Source of the DNA: Lachnospiraceae bacterium
GTDB lineage: Bacteria; Bacillota; Clostridia; Lachnospirales; Lachnospiraceae
NCBI GenBank assembly: GCA_014804425.1
Contig: JAAUZV010000013.1
Span: 103,469-146,602, forward strand
DNA: 43,134 bases
Reading direction: 5' to 3'
The number at the start of each line of letters is the position of its first letter. Within the stretch, counting starts at the first letter, position 1. The notes beneath the pieces were generated by a model that ran no database searches, was not told the origin of the DNA, and saw nothing but the letters and a program-made list of their open reading frames with translations. Shown in pieces: positions 1 through 8,650 of the stretch. A program made the translations under genes and the position numbers.

Positions 1-91
1 TAGATAAACTTTTTTGCGATTCCTTTAGTATACCGGAAGATATGTTTGTCCATAATGTACATATCAGGTAGAAATGAAAGGATCGTGAGTT

Positions 92-433
92 ATGAGACGT
101 GGAGATGTATTTTATGCGGATTTGAGGCCGGTTGTGGGGTCGGAGCAGGGCGGAGTCAGACCTGTTTTGATCATTCAGAACGATATTGGAAACAGGCACA
201 GTCCGACGGTGATCTGTGCGGCGATCACATCAAAAATGAATAAGGCGAAGCTGCCGACCCATATCGAATTGTCCGCGCTGCGGTACGATATGGATAAGGA
301 TTCGGTGATCTTGCTAGAACAGCTTCGGACGATTGATAAATCAAGATTAAAAGATAAGGTGTGCCACTTGGATGACGAAGTCATGCGCCGGGTGGACAGA
401 GCACTCTGTATCAGTCTTGAAATACATACATGA
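92..433 (+). CDS. mazF: MazF/PemK-family endoribonuclease toxin (EndoA-like)
   Basis: A 113-residue protein of typical MazF length. It opens with [20 protein letters not shown], the conserved beta-strand and loop of PemK/MazF toxins (RGDV at 3-6, [12 protein letters not shown] following). Further along it has the TVICAAITS segment and the [14 protein letters not shown] segment, which match the Bacillus EndoA type rather than plasmid PemK. The family cleaves single-stranded mRNA in the cytoplasm. The ATG at 92 has a GAAAGGA ribosome binding site at 76-82. No antitoxin gene is visible in the 91 bases upstream, but the window starts there, so a mazE-type gene may lie just outside. The CNNM gene follows after 30 bases and is probably co-transcribed. 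Confidence 0.93.
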   Translation: MRRGDVFYADLRPVVGSEQGGVRPVLIIQNDIGNRHSPTVICAAITSKMNKAKLPTHIELSALRYDMDKDSVILLEQLRTIDKSRLKDKVCHLDDEVMRRVDRALCISLEIHT

Positions 434-463
434 GAGACTGACAGCACACGGAAAGGAAGGGAA

Positions 464-1858
464 ATGGATACTGCCGATGCGGCGCTTAGCGTTCTGCTGT
501 TTGTGGGACTGCTCGTGATGAATATGATTTTTTATGGGTTCGGTGTGGCAATACAGAACCTGAACATTTCGGAGGTGGAGGAGCTTTACGAACAAAAGCA
601 CGACAAAAAATCAAGACGAATCTTGAAGGTGTCAAGAGGCATTACCAAGTATGTGAATACGGTGCAGGTGGTCGTGACCTTGGCGCAGCTCATTATGGGT
701 AGTTTTTTTCTGCGGATCTTTATCTCCGTGGCGCGCGGGATATTCAGGCAGCTGACGGACGCTCCGCACGGGGCGGCGGTAAAGCTTCTGCTGCAGATGA
801 TACCGGTGCTTTTGGCATTTGTGCTTTTAGGATATATTCTTCTTTTAGTCGGTGTGATGATCCCGAAAAAGATTGCGGCGATCTACCCGAAAAAATGGGC
901 GTACGCCTGCGTATCCGTTACATATGCATTTTGCTTTGTTCTGACGCCGGTGACCTCGCTGATCGATGTATCGGCAAATGGGCTGCTCAGGCTTTTCGGA
1001 ATCCGGCAGCCGCGCGATGCGGGGGAGGTCACGGAGGAAGAGATCATTTCCATGGTAAATGAGGGACATGAGCAGGGCGTTCTCGAGGAGAGCGAAGCGG
1101 AAATGATCACGAATATTTTTGAATATGGGGACAAGAATGCGCGGGATATTATGACGAACCGGCAGAATATCAAAATGCTCGATGCACAGATGCGGTTATC
1201 CGAGGCAGTCGCGTTCATGCTTGAGGAAAACAACAGCCGCTATCCCGTATTCAGCGAGACGTCCGACCAGATCATCGGTATTTTACATTTGAAGGATGCC
1301 TGCCGCTATCAGCACAAGCTTCATACGGAAGGGGAGCACCAGACCGATCCGCGATTAAAATCGTGCCGCGCTATTCTGCGCCGGCCGGAGTTTGTACCGG
1401 AGACGATGAATATCGACGATCTGTTTCATTCCATGCAGAGCAAGCATCTGCAGATGGTCATTGTTGCGGACGAATACGGTCAGACCGTCGGGTTAGTGAC
1501 GATGGAGGATATTTTGGAGGAGATCGTCGGAAAGATTCAGGACGAGTATGACGAAGAAGACCGCTTTATCGTAAAGACAGGCAAAGACCGTTTCGTTGCG
1601 GACGGTATGACGCCGCTTGAGGAGCTGACGGAACTGTTGGGCATCCGCTTTGACGAAAATTTAGAGGTGGATACGTTAAACGGTTTTATGATCATGAAAA
1701 TGGAACACATACCGGAGGAAAAAGAGCGATTTTCCATGGAGTACGGCGGTTATGAATTTCAGATACGTCAGGTGGAGAAGCGCGTGATCCGTTCCGTGCT
1801 GCTCACAAAGCTGGCTTTGCAGCCGGAGGAAAAGGAAGTTGAAGAGAAGGCCGATTAG
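464..1858 (+). CDS. CNNM/CBS-domain membrane protein (HlyC/CorC family)
   Basis: A 464-residue protein with the order of the CorC/TlyC family. An N-terminal CNNM (DUF21) membrane domain with about four hydrophobic segments spans residues 5-180. The family linker (TEEEIISMVNEGHEQGVLEE) is followed by a CBS pair at about 218-345, with DARDIMT-type and YGQTVGLVTMEDILEEIVG stretches. A C-terminal transporter-associated domain lies at about 355-445, containing VDTLNGFMI. Relatives are linked to Mg2+/Co2+ export or cation homeostasis; the substrate here is inferred only from family. The start at 464 follows GGAAGGGA. The usual MTPR motif before the first CBS domain reads MTNR here, a small departure of unknown effect. 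Confidence 0.92.
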   Translation: MDTADAALSVLLFVGLLVMNMIFYGFGVAIQNLNISEVEELYEQKHDKKSRRILKVSRGITKYVNTVQVVVTLAQLIMGSFFLRIFISVARGIFRQLTDAPHGAAVKLLLQMIPVLLAFVLLGYILLLVGVMIPKKIAAIYPKKWAYACVSVTYAFCFVLTPVTSLIDVSANGLLRLFGIRQPRDAGEVTEEEIISMVNEGHEQGVLEESEAEMITNIFEYGDKNARDIMTNRQNIKMLDAQMRLSEAVAFMLEENNSRYPVFSETSDQIIGILHLKDACRYQHKLHTEGEHQTDPRLKSCRAILRRPEFVPETMNIDDLFHSMQSKHLQMVIVADEYGQTVGLVTMEDILEEIVGKIQDEYDEEDRFIVKTGKDRFVADGMTPLEELTELLGIRFDENLEVDTLNGFMIMKMEHIPEEKERFSMEYGGYEFQIRQVEKRVIRSVLLTKLALQPEEKEVEEKAD

Positions 1859-1903
1859 TGGTATACTTGGCATAACCGAATGATAAAAAAGGGAGAGAAA
1901 ACG

Positions 1904-2635
1904 ATGTCAGGACATTCAAAATTTGCAAACATTAAGCATAAGAAGGAAAAAAATGATGCTGCAAAAGGAAAGATCTTTACGATCCTCGGACGCGAGATTG
2001 CCGTTGCGGTAAAAGAGGGAGGACCCGATCCGGCGAATAACTTTAGGCTTGCCGGCGTGATCGCGAAGGCGAAGGCAAACAATATGCCGAACGACACGAT
2101 CGAGCGCGGTATCAAGAAAGCGGCGGGAGATATCGGAAATGTCAATTATGAATATGTCACCTATGAGGGCTACGGACCGGGCGGGATCGCCGTGATCGTC
2201 GAAGCGCTTACCGATAATAAGAACAGAACGGCGGCCAATGTGCGTTCCGCGTTTACGAAGGGAAGCGGCAGCATCGGGACACAGGGCTGCGTATCGTTTA
2301 TGTTTGATCGGAAAGGGCAGATCATCATTGACAAAGAAGAATGTGATATGGATGCCGATGATCTGATGATGTGTGCATTGGATGCGGGAGCGGAGGATTT
2401 TTCCGAGGAAGAGGACAGCTTTGAGATCCTGACTGCGCCGGATGATTTTCCGGCTGTGACAAAGGCGCTTGAGGATGCGGGAGTTGTATCCGCATCGGCC
2501 GAGGTCACGATGATACCTCAGAATTATGTGAAGCTGAGCGATGAAAAAGATGTCGGGCAATTACAGAGAACGCTGGATCTGCTTGACGAGGATGATGATG
2601 TACAGGCAGTATACCATAATTGGGATGAAGACTGA
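1904..2635 (+). CDS. yebC: YebC/PmpR-family protein (TACO1-like)
   Basis: 243 residues from the ATG at 1904, which begins MSGHSKFANIKHKKEKNDA, the family's nearly invariant N terminus. A longer frame from 1880 adds eight residues but has no ribosome binding site, whereas GGGAGAG at 1891-1897 sits correctly before 1904. Other family blocks are present: ANNMPNDTIERGIKKA, YEGYGPGGIAVIVEALTDN and GSIGTQGCVSFMFDRKG. The family has been described both as a transcriptional regulator and, more recently, as a factor that relieves ribosome stalling. The sequence does not decide between these roles. It stands 45 bases after the CNNM gene. Confidence 0.95.
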   Translation: MSGHSKFANIKHKKEKNDAAKGKIFTILGREIAVAVKEGGPDPANNFRLAGVIAKAKANNMPNDTIERGIKKAAGDIGNVNYEYVTYEGYGPGGIAVIVEALTDNKNRTAANVRSAFTKGSGSIGTQGCVSFMFDRKGQIIIDKEECDMDADDLMMCALDAGAEDFSEEEDSFEILTAPDDFPAVTKALEDAGVVSASAEVTMIPQNYVKLSDEKDVGQLQRTLDLLDEDDDVQAVYHNWDED

Positions 2636-2703
2636 TCGGTTATAGAATCTATATAAGAGAAGATTTCATTTGAGAAGGCGCTTGTCGCTGTATAGGATAC
2701 CAT

Positions 2704-4701
2704 ATGAATATAAAAAAAGCGAACATATCGTGGATCTTTTTTGCTATTTATGTAATTACATATTTGTATCTCGGGGTGTGTATCGGCAATACGATGAGTA
2801 AGATGCTGAATCTGGGCGGAGCTGCACTCTCCTGTATTGTTGTCGTCATGGTGATCCTGCTTGCATTTGTAGGCTGTGCCGCTGCGCTCATCGTACTCAT
2901 AAAGGAAAATTCGAAGAATGAGAAGGCGGCAGCGCGCCGGAAGCGCAGAGCGGTAAGAAACAACAGCTTTTTTGCAAATGAATTGCTGCCGGCACTTGCA
3001 AGCTATTTGCTCGTGATCATCAGCCGCGGGATTTATATTGTGCAGTTTGCTGACGGAAAGCTCACGGGAAAACATATCATACTGTTGTATGACGAGATTA
3101 CTTCGGGAGCAAGAGTGGAGTTCGATATTTTCAATGGCGTTGAGCGGCTTTATGCGTATTTGCTGAAAGGCTTCTGCATCCTTTTGGGTAATGTACCGGA
3201 TGCCGTATATATGCTGAATCTGGTCTGCCAGGTGGTACTGGTATTTTGCTGTTATCTGTTTTTACGGGTGGCGGCAGGCAAAGCGGCGGCGCTTTCTTCT
3301 TCGGTACTTTTCCTGTGTATCCCGTATTTTTACCGTGCACTGACCGTTTGTGAACCGGCGCAGCTATTGATGGCATTGCTCATGGCGGGTATGTGTATTT
3401 CCGCATTTGTCTTAAAGAGAAGTGTGTTTGATCTTGGCGGAAAGGGCATGCTCCCCGCTTATCTTTTGTGCGGGCTGATTTCAGGAATGCTTATCACGCT
3501 GGACTTAACGGCGCTGCTCATTCCGCTTACCGTGATCGTGGTATTTTTAGTCAGCGTACAGGGACGGCGGGCAGAGCTGGCCTGCTTTGTACTCGGCATA
3601 CTTGTCGGCATTCCGGCGGGAATGGTTTTGCTGAATGTAGATGTATCAGGTACGCTGTTTAGTGTAAAGACGTCCTCATTTACCCTGATGGAAAGGGCAA
3701 GGTTTGATTTCAGCAGATATATCGAGTCCTACGAACTGGCATTGTTTAAGCCGGCGCTGCTGTTAGCCTTACCGGAAGATCTGGTGCTGCTCTGCGTGAT
3801 TGCGTTTGGCGGTATTGCGGCGGTGTTGTTCTTTTGGTGTGAGCATGATGTGCTGCGCATCATTACAGTACCGTATTTGGGCATGATCCCGTTTGCGTGT
3901 TTTGACATCGGATATGCAATGGGGTTTGATACCGGATTTCTGATCGCCTGCGTCGGTGTGCTGACGGCGGCGATAACGGTCGGTGTGATTTACCTGATGG
4001 GACAGCCCGTTGTGGAGGTGGAAGCGCGCAGGAAGAAAGCGGATGCGGACGATGAAGAAACAGACGGCGGACAGATCGAGACGCAGGAGAAAGAGACGGA
4101 TGCACCCCTGAAGAAGGAAAAGAAAAAGAAAGAGAAGGCAGTTAAAGAAGAAAAGAAGGCGAAGAAAGAAAAGCCGGTCAAAGAAGAAAAGAAAGAGAAG
4201 ATAGAAAAGCCGGTCAAAGAAGAAAAGAAAGTGAAAGAAAAAAAGGCTGACAAAGAAGAACAGGCTGCCACGAAAGAAGAGCCAATAAACAAAAAAGCAG
4301 CTCCTACGAAAGAAGTGCCGGTAAGGCAACAAGCAGCCGTCACGGAAGAAAAGCCGATAAAAGAACAAACAGCTGTCACGGAAGAAAAGCCGGTAAAAGA
4401 ACAAACAGCCGCTGCGGAAGAGAAGCTGGTAAAAGTACAAACGGTTGTTGCGGAAAAAGTGACGGTAAACAAAGAGGCAGCTGCCACGAAAGAAGTGACA
4501 GCGAGCAAAGAAGCCGTTGCTGTGAAAGAAAAGGCGGTTATGCAGGAAAAAGCGCCGGCGGAAAAGCCTCGTTTGATCGAGAATCCGCTGCCGCTTCCGA
4601 AAAAGCATGAACATCGCGAAATGGATTATGCCTATCCTGTTTCGGCGGAACGCATGCACTATGATGTGGATGTTCGCGACGGAGATGATTTTGACCATTA
4701 A
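2704..4701 (+). CDS. Polytopic GT-C-like membrane protein with a long Lys/Glu-rich repeat tail
   Basis: A 665-residue protein in two unlike halves. Residues 1 to about 430 hold roughly a dozen hydrophobic segments. The stretch around residues 130-245 (acidic YDEITSG, then DAVYMLNL and a series of membrane helices) resembles the layout of GT-C glycosyltransferases of the PMT/GT39 type, but the match is by eye and weak. From about residue 437 the chain is soluble, highly charged and repetitive: VKEEKK-type blocks, then three 12-residue repeats of the form AVTEEKPIKEQT. It ends in an acidic stretch, DVDVRDGDDFDH. The start follows AGGA at 2694-2697. A tail of this kind could be a flexible cytoplasmic linker. 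Function unknown; it might be a glycosyltransferase or a divisome-associated membrane protein. Confidence 0.75.
   Translation: MNIKKANISWIFFAIYVITYLYLGVCIGNTMSKMLNLGGAALSCIVVVMVILLAFVGCAAALIVLIKENSKNEKAAARRKRRAVRNNSFFANELLPALASYLLVIISRGIYIVQFADGKLTGKHIILLYDEITSGARVEFDIFNGVERLYAYLLKGFCILLGNVPDAVYMLNLVCQVVLVFCCYLFLRVAAGKAAALSSSVLFLCIPYFYRALTVCEPAQLLMALLMAGMCISAFVLKRSVFDLGGKGMLPAYLLCGLISGMLITLDLTALLIPLTVIVVFLVSVQGRRAELACFVLGILVGIPAGMVLLNVDVSGTLFSVKTSSFTLMERARFDFSRYIESYELALFKPALLLALPEDLVLLCVIAFGGIAAVLFFWCEHDVLRIITVPYLGMIPFACFDIGYAMGFDTGFLIACVGVLTAAITVGVIYLMGQPVVEVEARRKKADADDEETDGGQIETQEKETDAPLKKEKKKKEKAVKEEKKAKKEKPVKEEKKEKIEKPVKEEKKVKEKKADKEEQAATKEEPINKKAAPTKEVPVRQQAAVTEEKPIKEQTAVTEEKPVKEQTAAAEEKLVKVQTVVAEKVTVNKEAAATKEVTASKEAVAVKEKAVMQEKAPAEKPRLIENPLPLPKKHEHREMDYAYPVSAERMHYDVDVRDGDDFDH
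4084..4550 (+). repeat. Degenerate in-frame repeat region coding Lys/Glu/Ala tail
   Basis: Inside the membrane-protein gene the DNA is A/G-rich and internally repetitive. The clearest part is about three tandem 36-bp units at roughly 4336-4443, each coding a variant of AVTEEKPIKEQT. Upstream are shorter AAGAAGAAAAG-type units coding EKPVKEEKK. Unit lengths stay multiples of three, so expansion and contraction would keep the frame. Length variation between strains is expected, and misassembly is possible. Confidence 0.8.
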
Positions 4702-4750
4702 AGTCAATTTTGGAACAACGCATAATCGTTATAGAAGAATGACATACTAA

Positions 4751-4783
4751 AGGAGAATCCACATGGTTGGATTCTCTTTTTTT
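4751..4783 (+). terminator. Perfect 8-bp stem-loop with T-run before tepA
   Basis: GAGAATCC at 4753-4760 pairs exactly with GGATTCTC at 4769-4776 around an 8-base loop, and seven T follow at 4777-4783. This is a good intrinsic terminator for the upstream membrane-protein gene. The same hairpin contains AGGAG and an ATG at 4763 that opens an upstream-extended tepA frame. That makes a start at 4763 unlikely, because its ribosome binding site would be buried in the stem. Only 36 bases separate the T-run from the chosen tepA start, so the hairpin could instead lie in the tepA leader and act as an attenuator. Confidence 0.75.
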
Positions 4784-4819
4784 AACTCGGTGAAAAATGA
4801 GAAGGAGCAAGAGATTGGT

Positions 4820-5548
4820 ATGTCAAAAAAGAAGCAGCATCAGCAGGTAAAAAACGATAACGGCAATAAAGAAAAAGAAGATCAGGAGAAGCAGAAGCTC
4901 GTAGATGAAAAAATAAAAGAGAACGGGCAGGTGATCTTAAAGCATGGAGAACAGGGACGCAATATCCACCTGATCTCCATTATCGGTGAGGTAGAGGGAC
5001 ATGAGTGTCTTGGAGGGAATACCAAAACGACAAAGTATGAGCATATTCTTCCACAGCTTGCGGCAATAGAAGACAGCGACGAGGTGGACGGTCTTCTCGT
5101 GCTCTTAAATACGGTTGGCGGCGATGTGGAGGCAGGGCTTGCGATCGCGGAAATGATCGCTTCTTTAAGCAAACCAACGGTATCGCTTGTACTTGGCGGC
5201 AGTCACAGCATCGGTGTGCCGATCGCGGTGAGTACGGATTATTCCTATATCGTGCCGTCTGCAACCATGGTCATTCATCCCGTGCGCTTAAGCGGCATGG
5301 TGATTGGCGTCCAGCAGACCTTTGATTATTTCAGGCAGATACAGGATCGGATACTGGATTTCATTGAATCGCACTGCGGAGCAAAAAAAGAACGTTTGGA
5401 GGAACTGATGATGGAGACGGAAATGCTGACGAAGGATGTCGGAACGATCCTTGTCGGGGAGGAGGCCGTCGGCGAAAAAATCATTGATGCGGTGGGCGGA
5501 ATCCATGAAGCGTTTGAAAAACTAAGGGAGTTAATGGAAAAGCAATGA
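4820..5548 (+). CDS. tepA: ClpP-family serine protease TepA (translocation-enhancing protein)
   Basis: 242 residues from ATG 4820, preceded by AAGGAG at 4802-4807. The first 45 residues are charged and low in complexity. The rest is a ClpP/crotonase-type fold: LLVLLNTVGGDVEAGLAIAE, then GGSHSIGVP with the probable nucleophile Ser130, then SATMVIHPVR with the probable catalytic His153. In Bacillus subtilis, tepA lies beside spoIIIE as here, and its product was linked to protein secretion or signal-peptide handling. The in-frame ATG at 4763 is rejected because it lies inside the terminator-like hairpin. The next gene's promoter overlaps this gene's stop codon. Confidence 0.9.
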   Translation: MSKKKQHQQVKNDNGNKEKEDQEKQKLVDEKIKENGQVILKHGEQGRNIHLISIIGEVEGHECLGGNTKTTKYEHILPQLAAIEDSDEVDGLLVLLNTVGGDVEAGLAIAEMIASLSKPTVSLVLGGSHSIGVPIAVSTDYSYIVPSATMVIHPVRLSGMVIGVQQTFDYFRQIQDRILDFIESHCGAKKERLEELMMETEMLTKDVGTILVGEEAVGEKIIDAVGGIHEAFEKLRELMEKQ

Positions 5549-5573
5549 CAAAAAGGCGCAAAAATGCTATAAT
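5545..5573 (+). promoter_or_regulatory. Strong sigma-A-type promoter for ftsK/spoIIIE
   Basis: An ATGACA -35 box at 5545-5550, a 17-base spacer and a perfect TATAAT -10 box at 5568-5573 are seen, with the extended TG two bases upstream of the -10. The -35 overlaps the tepA stop codon (TGA at 5546-5548). Transcription would start near 5580, so the in-frame GTG at 5580 cannot be the normal ftsK start. Confidence 0.82.
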
Positions 5574-5612
5574 AGTCGGGTGGATTTTGTAAGGAAGGAC
5601 TTGGTAGCGATT

Positions 5613-8609
5613 ATGGCGTCAGGAAATACGCGCTCAGGACAGGGAAACAGGCGGAGTTCGTCTGCTGGAGGAGGCAGTCGGACGAATACAAAAAATACAA
5701 ACCGAAGAACACAGAGCGGGGGACGGCGCACGGCGTCTTCTGCGGGACGGAAGTCGAATAACAGGAAAAAAAGCGTGCAGGAGCCGGCACTTAGTAATGA
5801 GATCTTACTCATTGTCAGCTTTGCATTTTGTATTTTATTATTTTTATGTAATTTTTCTATCATGGGACCGTTCGGGAAGACGGTAAAGGGCGTGATGTTC
5901 GGGATGTTCGGCATCGTTGCCTATATACTGCCGGTCGTTCTTTTTATCGGTATCGCCCTGCATATTTCAAATGAAGGAAACCGTGCTGTCCGCAGAAAAC
6001 TGATCGCGGGCGCGGTTCTTATTTGGTGTGTCGGCATTGCGGCCCAGATGATTTCCGTGCCGCTTGCGGACTTGAACGGAAACCTGATCGTTGATCTCTT
6101 TTTACAGAGCAGGGATGGGATGAAAGGCGGCGGTCTGATCGGCGGACTGCCCGCATATCCGATGATGAAGTACTTAAAAGGCATCGGTAGCGCGTTCGTG
6201 CTCGTTGTCGTAATCCTTATTGCGTTTGTGATCATTACGGAGCGGTCTTTTATCAATGGTGTGAAAAAAGGAAGCCGGCGCGTGTATGATTCGGCAAGAG
6301 AATCCGCAGAGCGCCACAGGGAAGAACGCGCGCTGCGCCGTGAGGAATATGAGGACGAAGACTACGGGTCCGAGGAAGAAGATGATGAGGACCGGGAATA
6401 CGAAGAAGATGCAGCAAAGAGACAAAGACAAAGCCGGCGCATGCAGAGGGGCATCGGCGGCCGCGGTATGCGTGTGATGGAGCGGGAGGATGAAGATGAA
6501 GAAGCGTATCGCGCGCCGCGTATGGAAAAAAAGGTAAGCGGTGTCAGCGAAGATACCACGCTTGTGAAAAAGCGCCCGGAGACCTATCACAGCGAAAATA
6601 TGCATGAGATCACACTGGACGATATTCCGGATGATGAGGAGATGACGCAGGATTCGTTTGAAGATGCGGCTCCCGAGGAGGCGTTTGCGTTCGATCTATA
6701 CCGGAGCATGCCGGAGCCGCGGGGCATGGCGCAGACACCAAGCGGCGAAAACGCGCGTGCGAATGCAGCGGGTGAAAGCATGAATGCAGGCGAAGAAAAC
6801 AGCTGGGACGGCGCGTCAGGTATCGCAGGGGAGTCCGCAAGTAGGGCGGCAGGGCTCGTGGGTGCTGTCGGCGCAGCAGGAGCGGCTGCGGGTGCGGGCG
6901 TATCGGGCGGTATGCGCGAGATCACGAATCTTGCCGCAGAAGCTGCAGAAGCAGTCACTACATCGAGCAATGCGTATAAGCCGCAGGGCGCAGATACGTT
7001 CGGCGCGGCATTAGAAAGCGGTTATCAGCCAAAGAAACCCGAACACAGCTTCGGCGTAAAGGAAGCATATCGGACGCCCGACCAGAAAAAGGCGGACGCA
7101 GCGGTCGTACCGAACGTAAAGCCGCCTGCAAAACCGAAGAAATACATATTCCCGTCGCTCAATCTGTTAAAGAAGAGCGAGGGAAAAGGAAACGGCGATT
7201 CCGCAAGACAATTAAAGGAGACGGCAGCACGTCTGCAGCAGACATTGAAAACTTTCGGCGTCAATGTGACGATCACGGACATCAGTCAGGGGCCGGCGGT
7301 GACGCGTTATGAAATGCAGCCGGAGCTTGGCGTGAAGGTGAGTAAGATTGTGTCGCTTGCCGATGACATCAAGCTGAATCTGGCGGCGACGGACATTCGG
7401 ATCGAAGCGCCGATCCCGGGGAAAGCGGCAGTCGGTATCGAAGTGCCGAATAAGGAAAACAGCGCGGTCAACCTGCGGGAGCTTTTGGAGTCCGATGCAT
7501 TCCGGAATTTCCCGTCATCCATCGCCTTTGCGGTCGGAAAAGATATTGGCGGGCAGACGGTGGTGTTTGATATCGGTAAAATGCCCCATGTGCTGATCGC
7601 CGGCTCTACGGGTTCGGGAAAATCCGTATGCATTAATACCCTGATCATGAGTATTCTGTATAAAGCGCATCCAGATGATGTGAAGCTGATCATGGTCGAT
7701 CCGAAGGTCGTTGAATTAAGCGTATATAATGGAATTCCGCATCTGCTCATTCCGGTCGTGACAGATCCGAAGAAGGCTTCGGCGGCGCTGCAATGGGCAG
7801 TGGCGGAAATGACGGAGCGTTACAAGAAATTCGCTGACCACAATGTGCGCGACTTAAAGGGATATAATCAGCTTGCCGAAAGCGTGAAGGATTCAGGGGA
7901 TGCTTCCGCGCCTGTCAAGATGCCGCAGATCGTCATTATCGTTGATGAGCTTGCGGATCTGATGATGGTGGCGTCTAACGACGTCGAGGAGGCGATCGTG
8001 CGCTTGGCGCAGCTTGCGCGTGCAGCGGGTATCCATCTTGTGATCGCGACACAGAGACCGAGCGTGGACGTCATTACGGGACTGATCAAGGCCAATATGC
8101 CGAGCCGGGTCGCATTTGCGGTTTCCAGCGGTGTGGATTCCCGGACGATCTTGGATATGAACGGTGCGGAAAAACTGCTCGGCAAGGGCGATATGCTTTT
8201 TTATCCACAGGGCTATACAAAGCCGGCGCGCGTGCAGGGCGCGTTTGTCTCCGACAAGGAAGTTTCCGACGTTGTAGACTTCTTAAAGCGTCAGGCAGTC
8301 GGAGATGATTCCGGCGCGCAGCTGGACGAAAAAATCTCAAGCATGACGTCTGCCGCCGGAGATGGCCCGGCAGGAGGCAGTGCATCGGATATGGACGAGC
8401 TGTTTGCGGAGGCGGGGCGCTTCATCATTGAAAAAGATAAAGCGTCGATCGGTATGGTACAGCGGGCGTTCCGTGTCGGCTTTAACCGCGCGGCGCGGAT
8501 CATGGATCAGCTCGCCGACGCCGGCGTTGTCGGTGAGGAAGAAGGCACAAAGCCGAGAAAGGTGCTCATGAGCGCGGAGCAGTTTGAACAATACATAGCA
8601 GGCATGTAG
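5613..8609 (+). CDS. ftsK: DNA translocase FtsK/SpoIIIE
   Basis: 998 residues from ATG 5613, with AAGGAAGG at 5591-5598. A TTG at 5601 is an alternative start, and GTG 5580 falls at the predicted transcription start. A basic Ser/Gly-rich N terminus is followed by about four membrane helices to residue ~220. A long acidic and Ala/Gly-rich linker runs to ~500. The motor domain has Walker A GSTGSGKS at 664-671 and a Walker B ending in Asp778-Glu779. A winged-helix gamma domain (about 925-998, ASIGMVQRAFRVGFNRAARI) recognises orienting DNA sites. The family pumps chromosomal DNA through the division or sporulation septum. Adjacency to tepA matches the spoIIIE locus of Bacillus. FtsK and SpoIIIE roles cannot be told apart from sequence. 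Confidence 0.96.
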   Translation: MASGNTRSGQGNRRSSSAGGGSRTNTKNTNRRTQSGGRRTASSAGRKSNNRKKSVQEPALSNEILLIVSFAFCILLFLCNFSIMGPFGKTVKGVMFGMFGIVAYILPVVLFIGIALHISNEGNRAVRRKLIAGAVLIWCVGIAAQMISVPLADLNGNLIVDLFLQSRDGMKGGGLIGGLPAYPMMKYLKGIGSAFVLVVVILIAFVIITERSFINGVKKGSRRVYDSARESAERHREERALRREEYEDEDYGSEEEDDEDREYEEDAAKRQRQSRRMQRGIGGRGMRVMEREDEDEEAYRAPRMEKKVSGVSEDTTLVKKRPETYHSENMHEITLDDIPDDEEMTQDSFEDAAPEEAFAFDLYRSMPEPRGMAQTPSGENARANAAGESMNAGEENSWDGASGIAGESASRAAGLVGAVGAAGAAAGAGVSGGMREITNLAAEAAEAVTTSSNAYKPQGADTFGAALESGYQPKKPEHSFGVKEAYRTPDQKKADAAVVPNVKPPAKPKKYIFPSLNLLKKSEGKGNGDSARQLKETAARLQQTLKTFGVNVTITDISQGPAVTRYEMQPELGVKVSKIVSLADDIKLNLAATDIRIEAPIPGKAAVGIEVPNKENSAVNLRELLESDAFRNFPSSIAFAVGKDIGGQTVVFDIGKMPHVLIAGSTGSGKSVCINTLIMSILYKAHPDDVKLIMVDPKVVELSVYNGIPHLLIPVVTDPKKASAALQWAVAEMTERYKKFADHNVRDLKGYNQLAESVKDSGDASAPVKMPQIVIIVDELADLMMVASNDVEEAIVRLAQLARAAGIHLVIATQRPSVDVITGLIKANMPSRVAFAVSSGVDSRTILDMNGAEKLLGKGDMLFYPQGYTKPARVQGAFVSDKEVSDVVDFLKRQAVGDDSGAQLDEKISSMTSAAGDGPAGGSASDMDELFAEAGRFIIEKDKASIGMVQRAFRVGFNRAARIMDQLADAGVVGEEEGTKPRKVLMSAEQFEQYIAGM

Positions 8610-8650
8610 ATTGAAAAATTCACGGGCTGATAGCAGCATGGAGGATCAGA

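Noticed and set aside
3990..4508. 172-codon minus-strand frame
   Set aside because: Its Phe/Ser-rich sequence is the complement of the Lys/Glu repeats in the + strand gene.
4084..4550. Repeat cluster as a CRISPR array
   Set aside because: The units are in-frame, purine-rich, of unequal length and coding, with no constant repeat and unique spacer pattern.
5580..5612. GTG 5580 as the start of ftsK
   Set aside because: It falls at the predicted transcription start of a strong promoter and has no ribosome binding site; ATG 5613 after AAGGAAGG is preferred.
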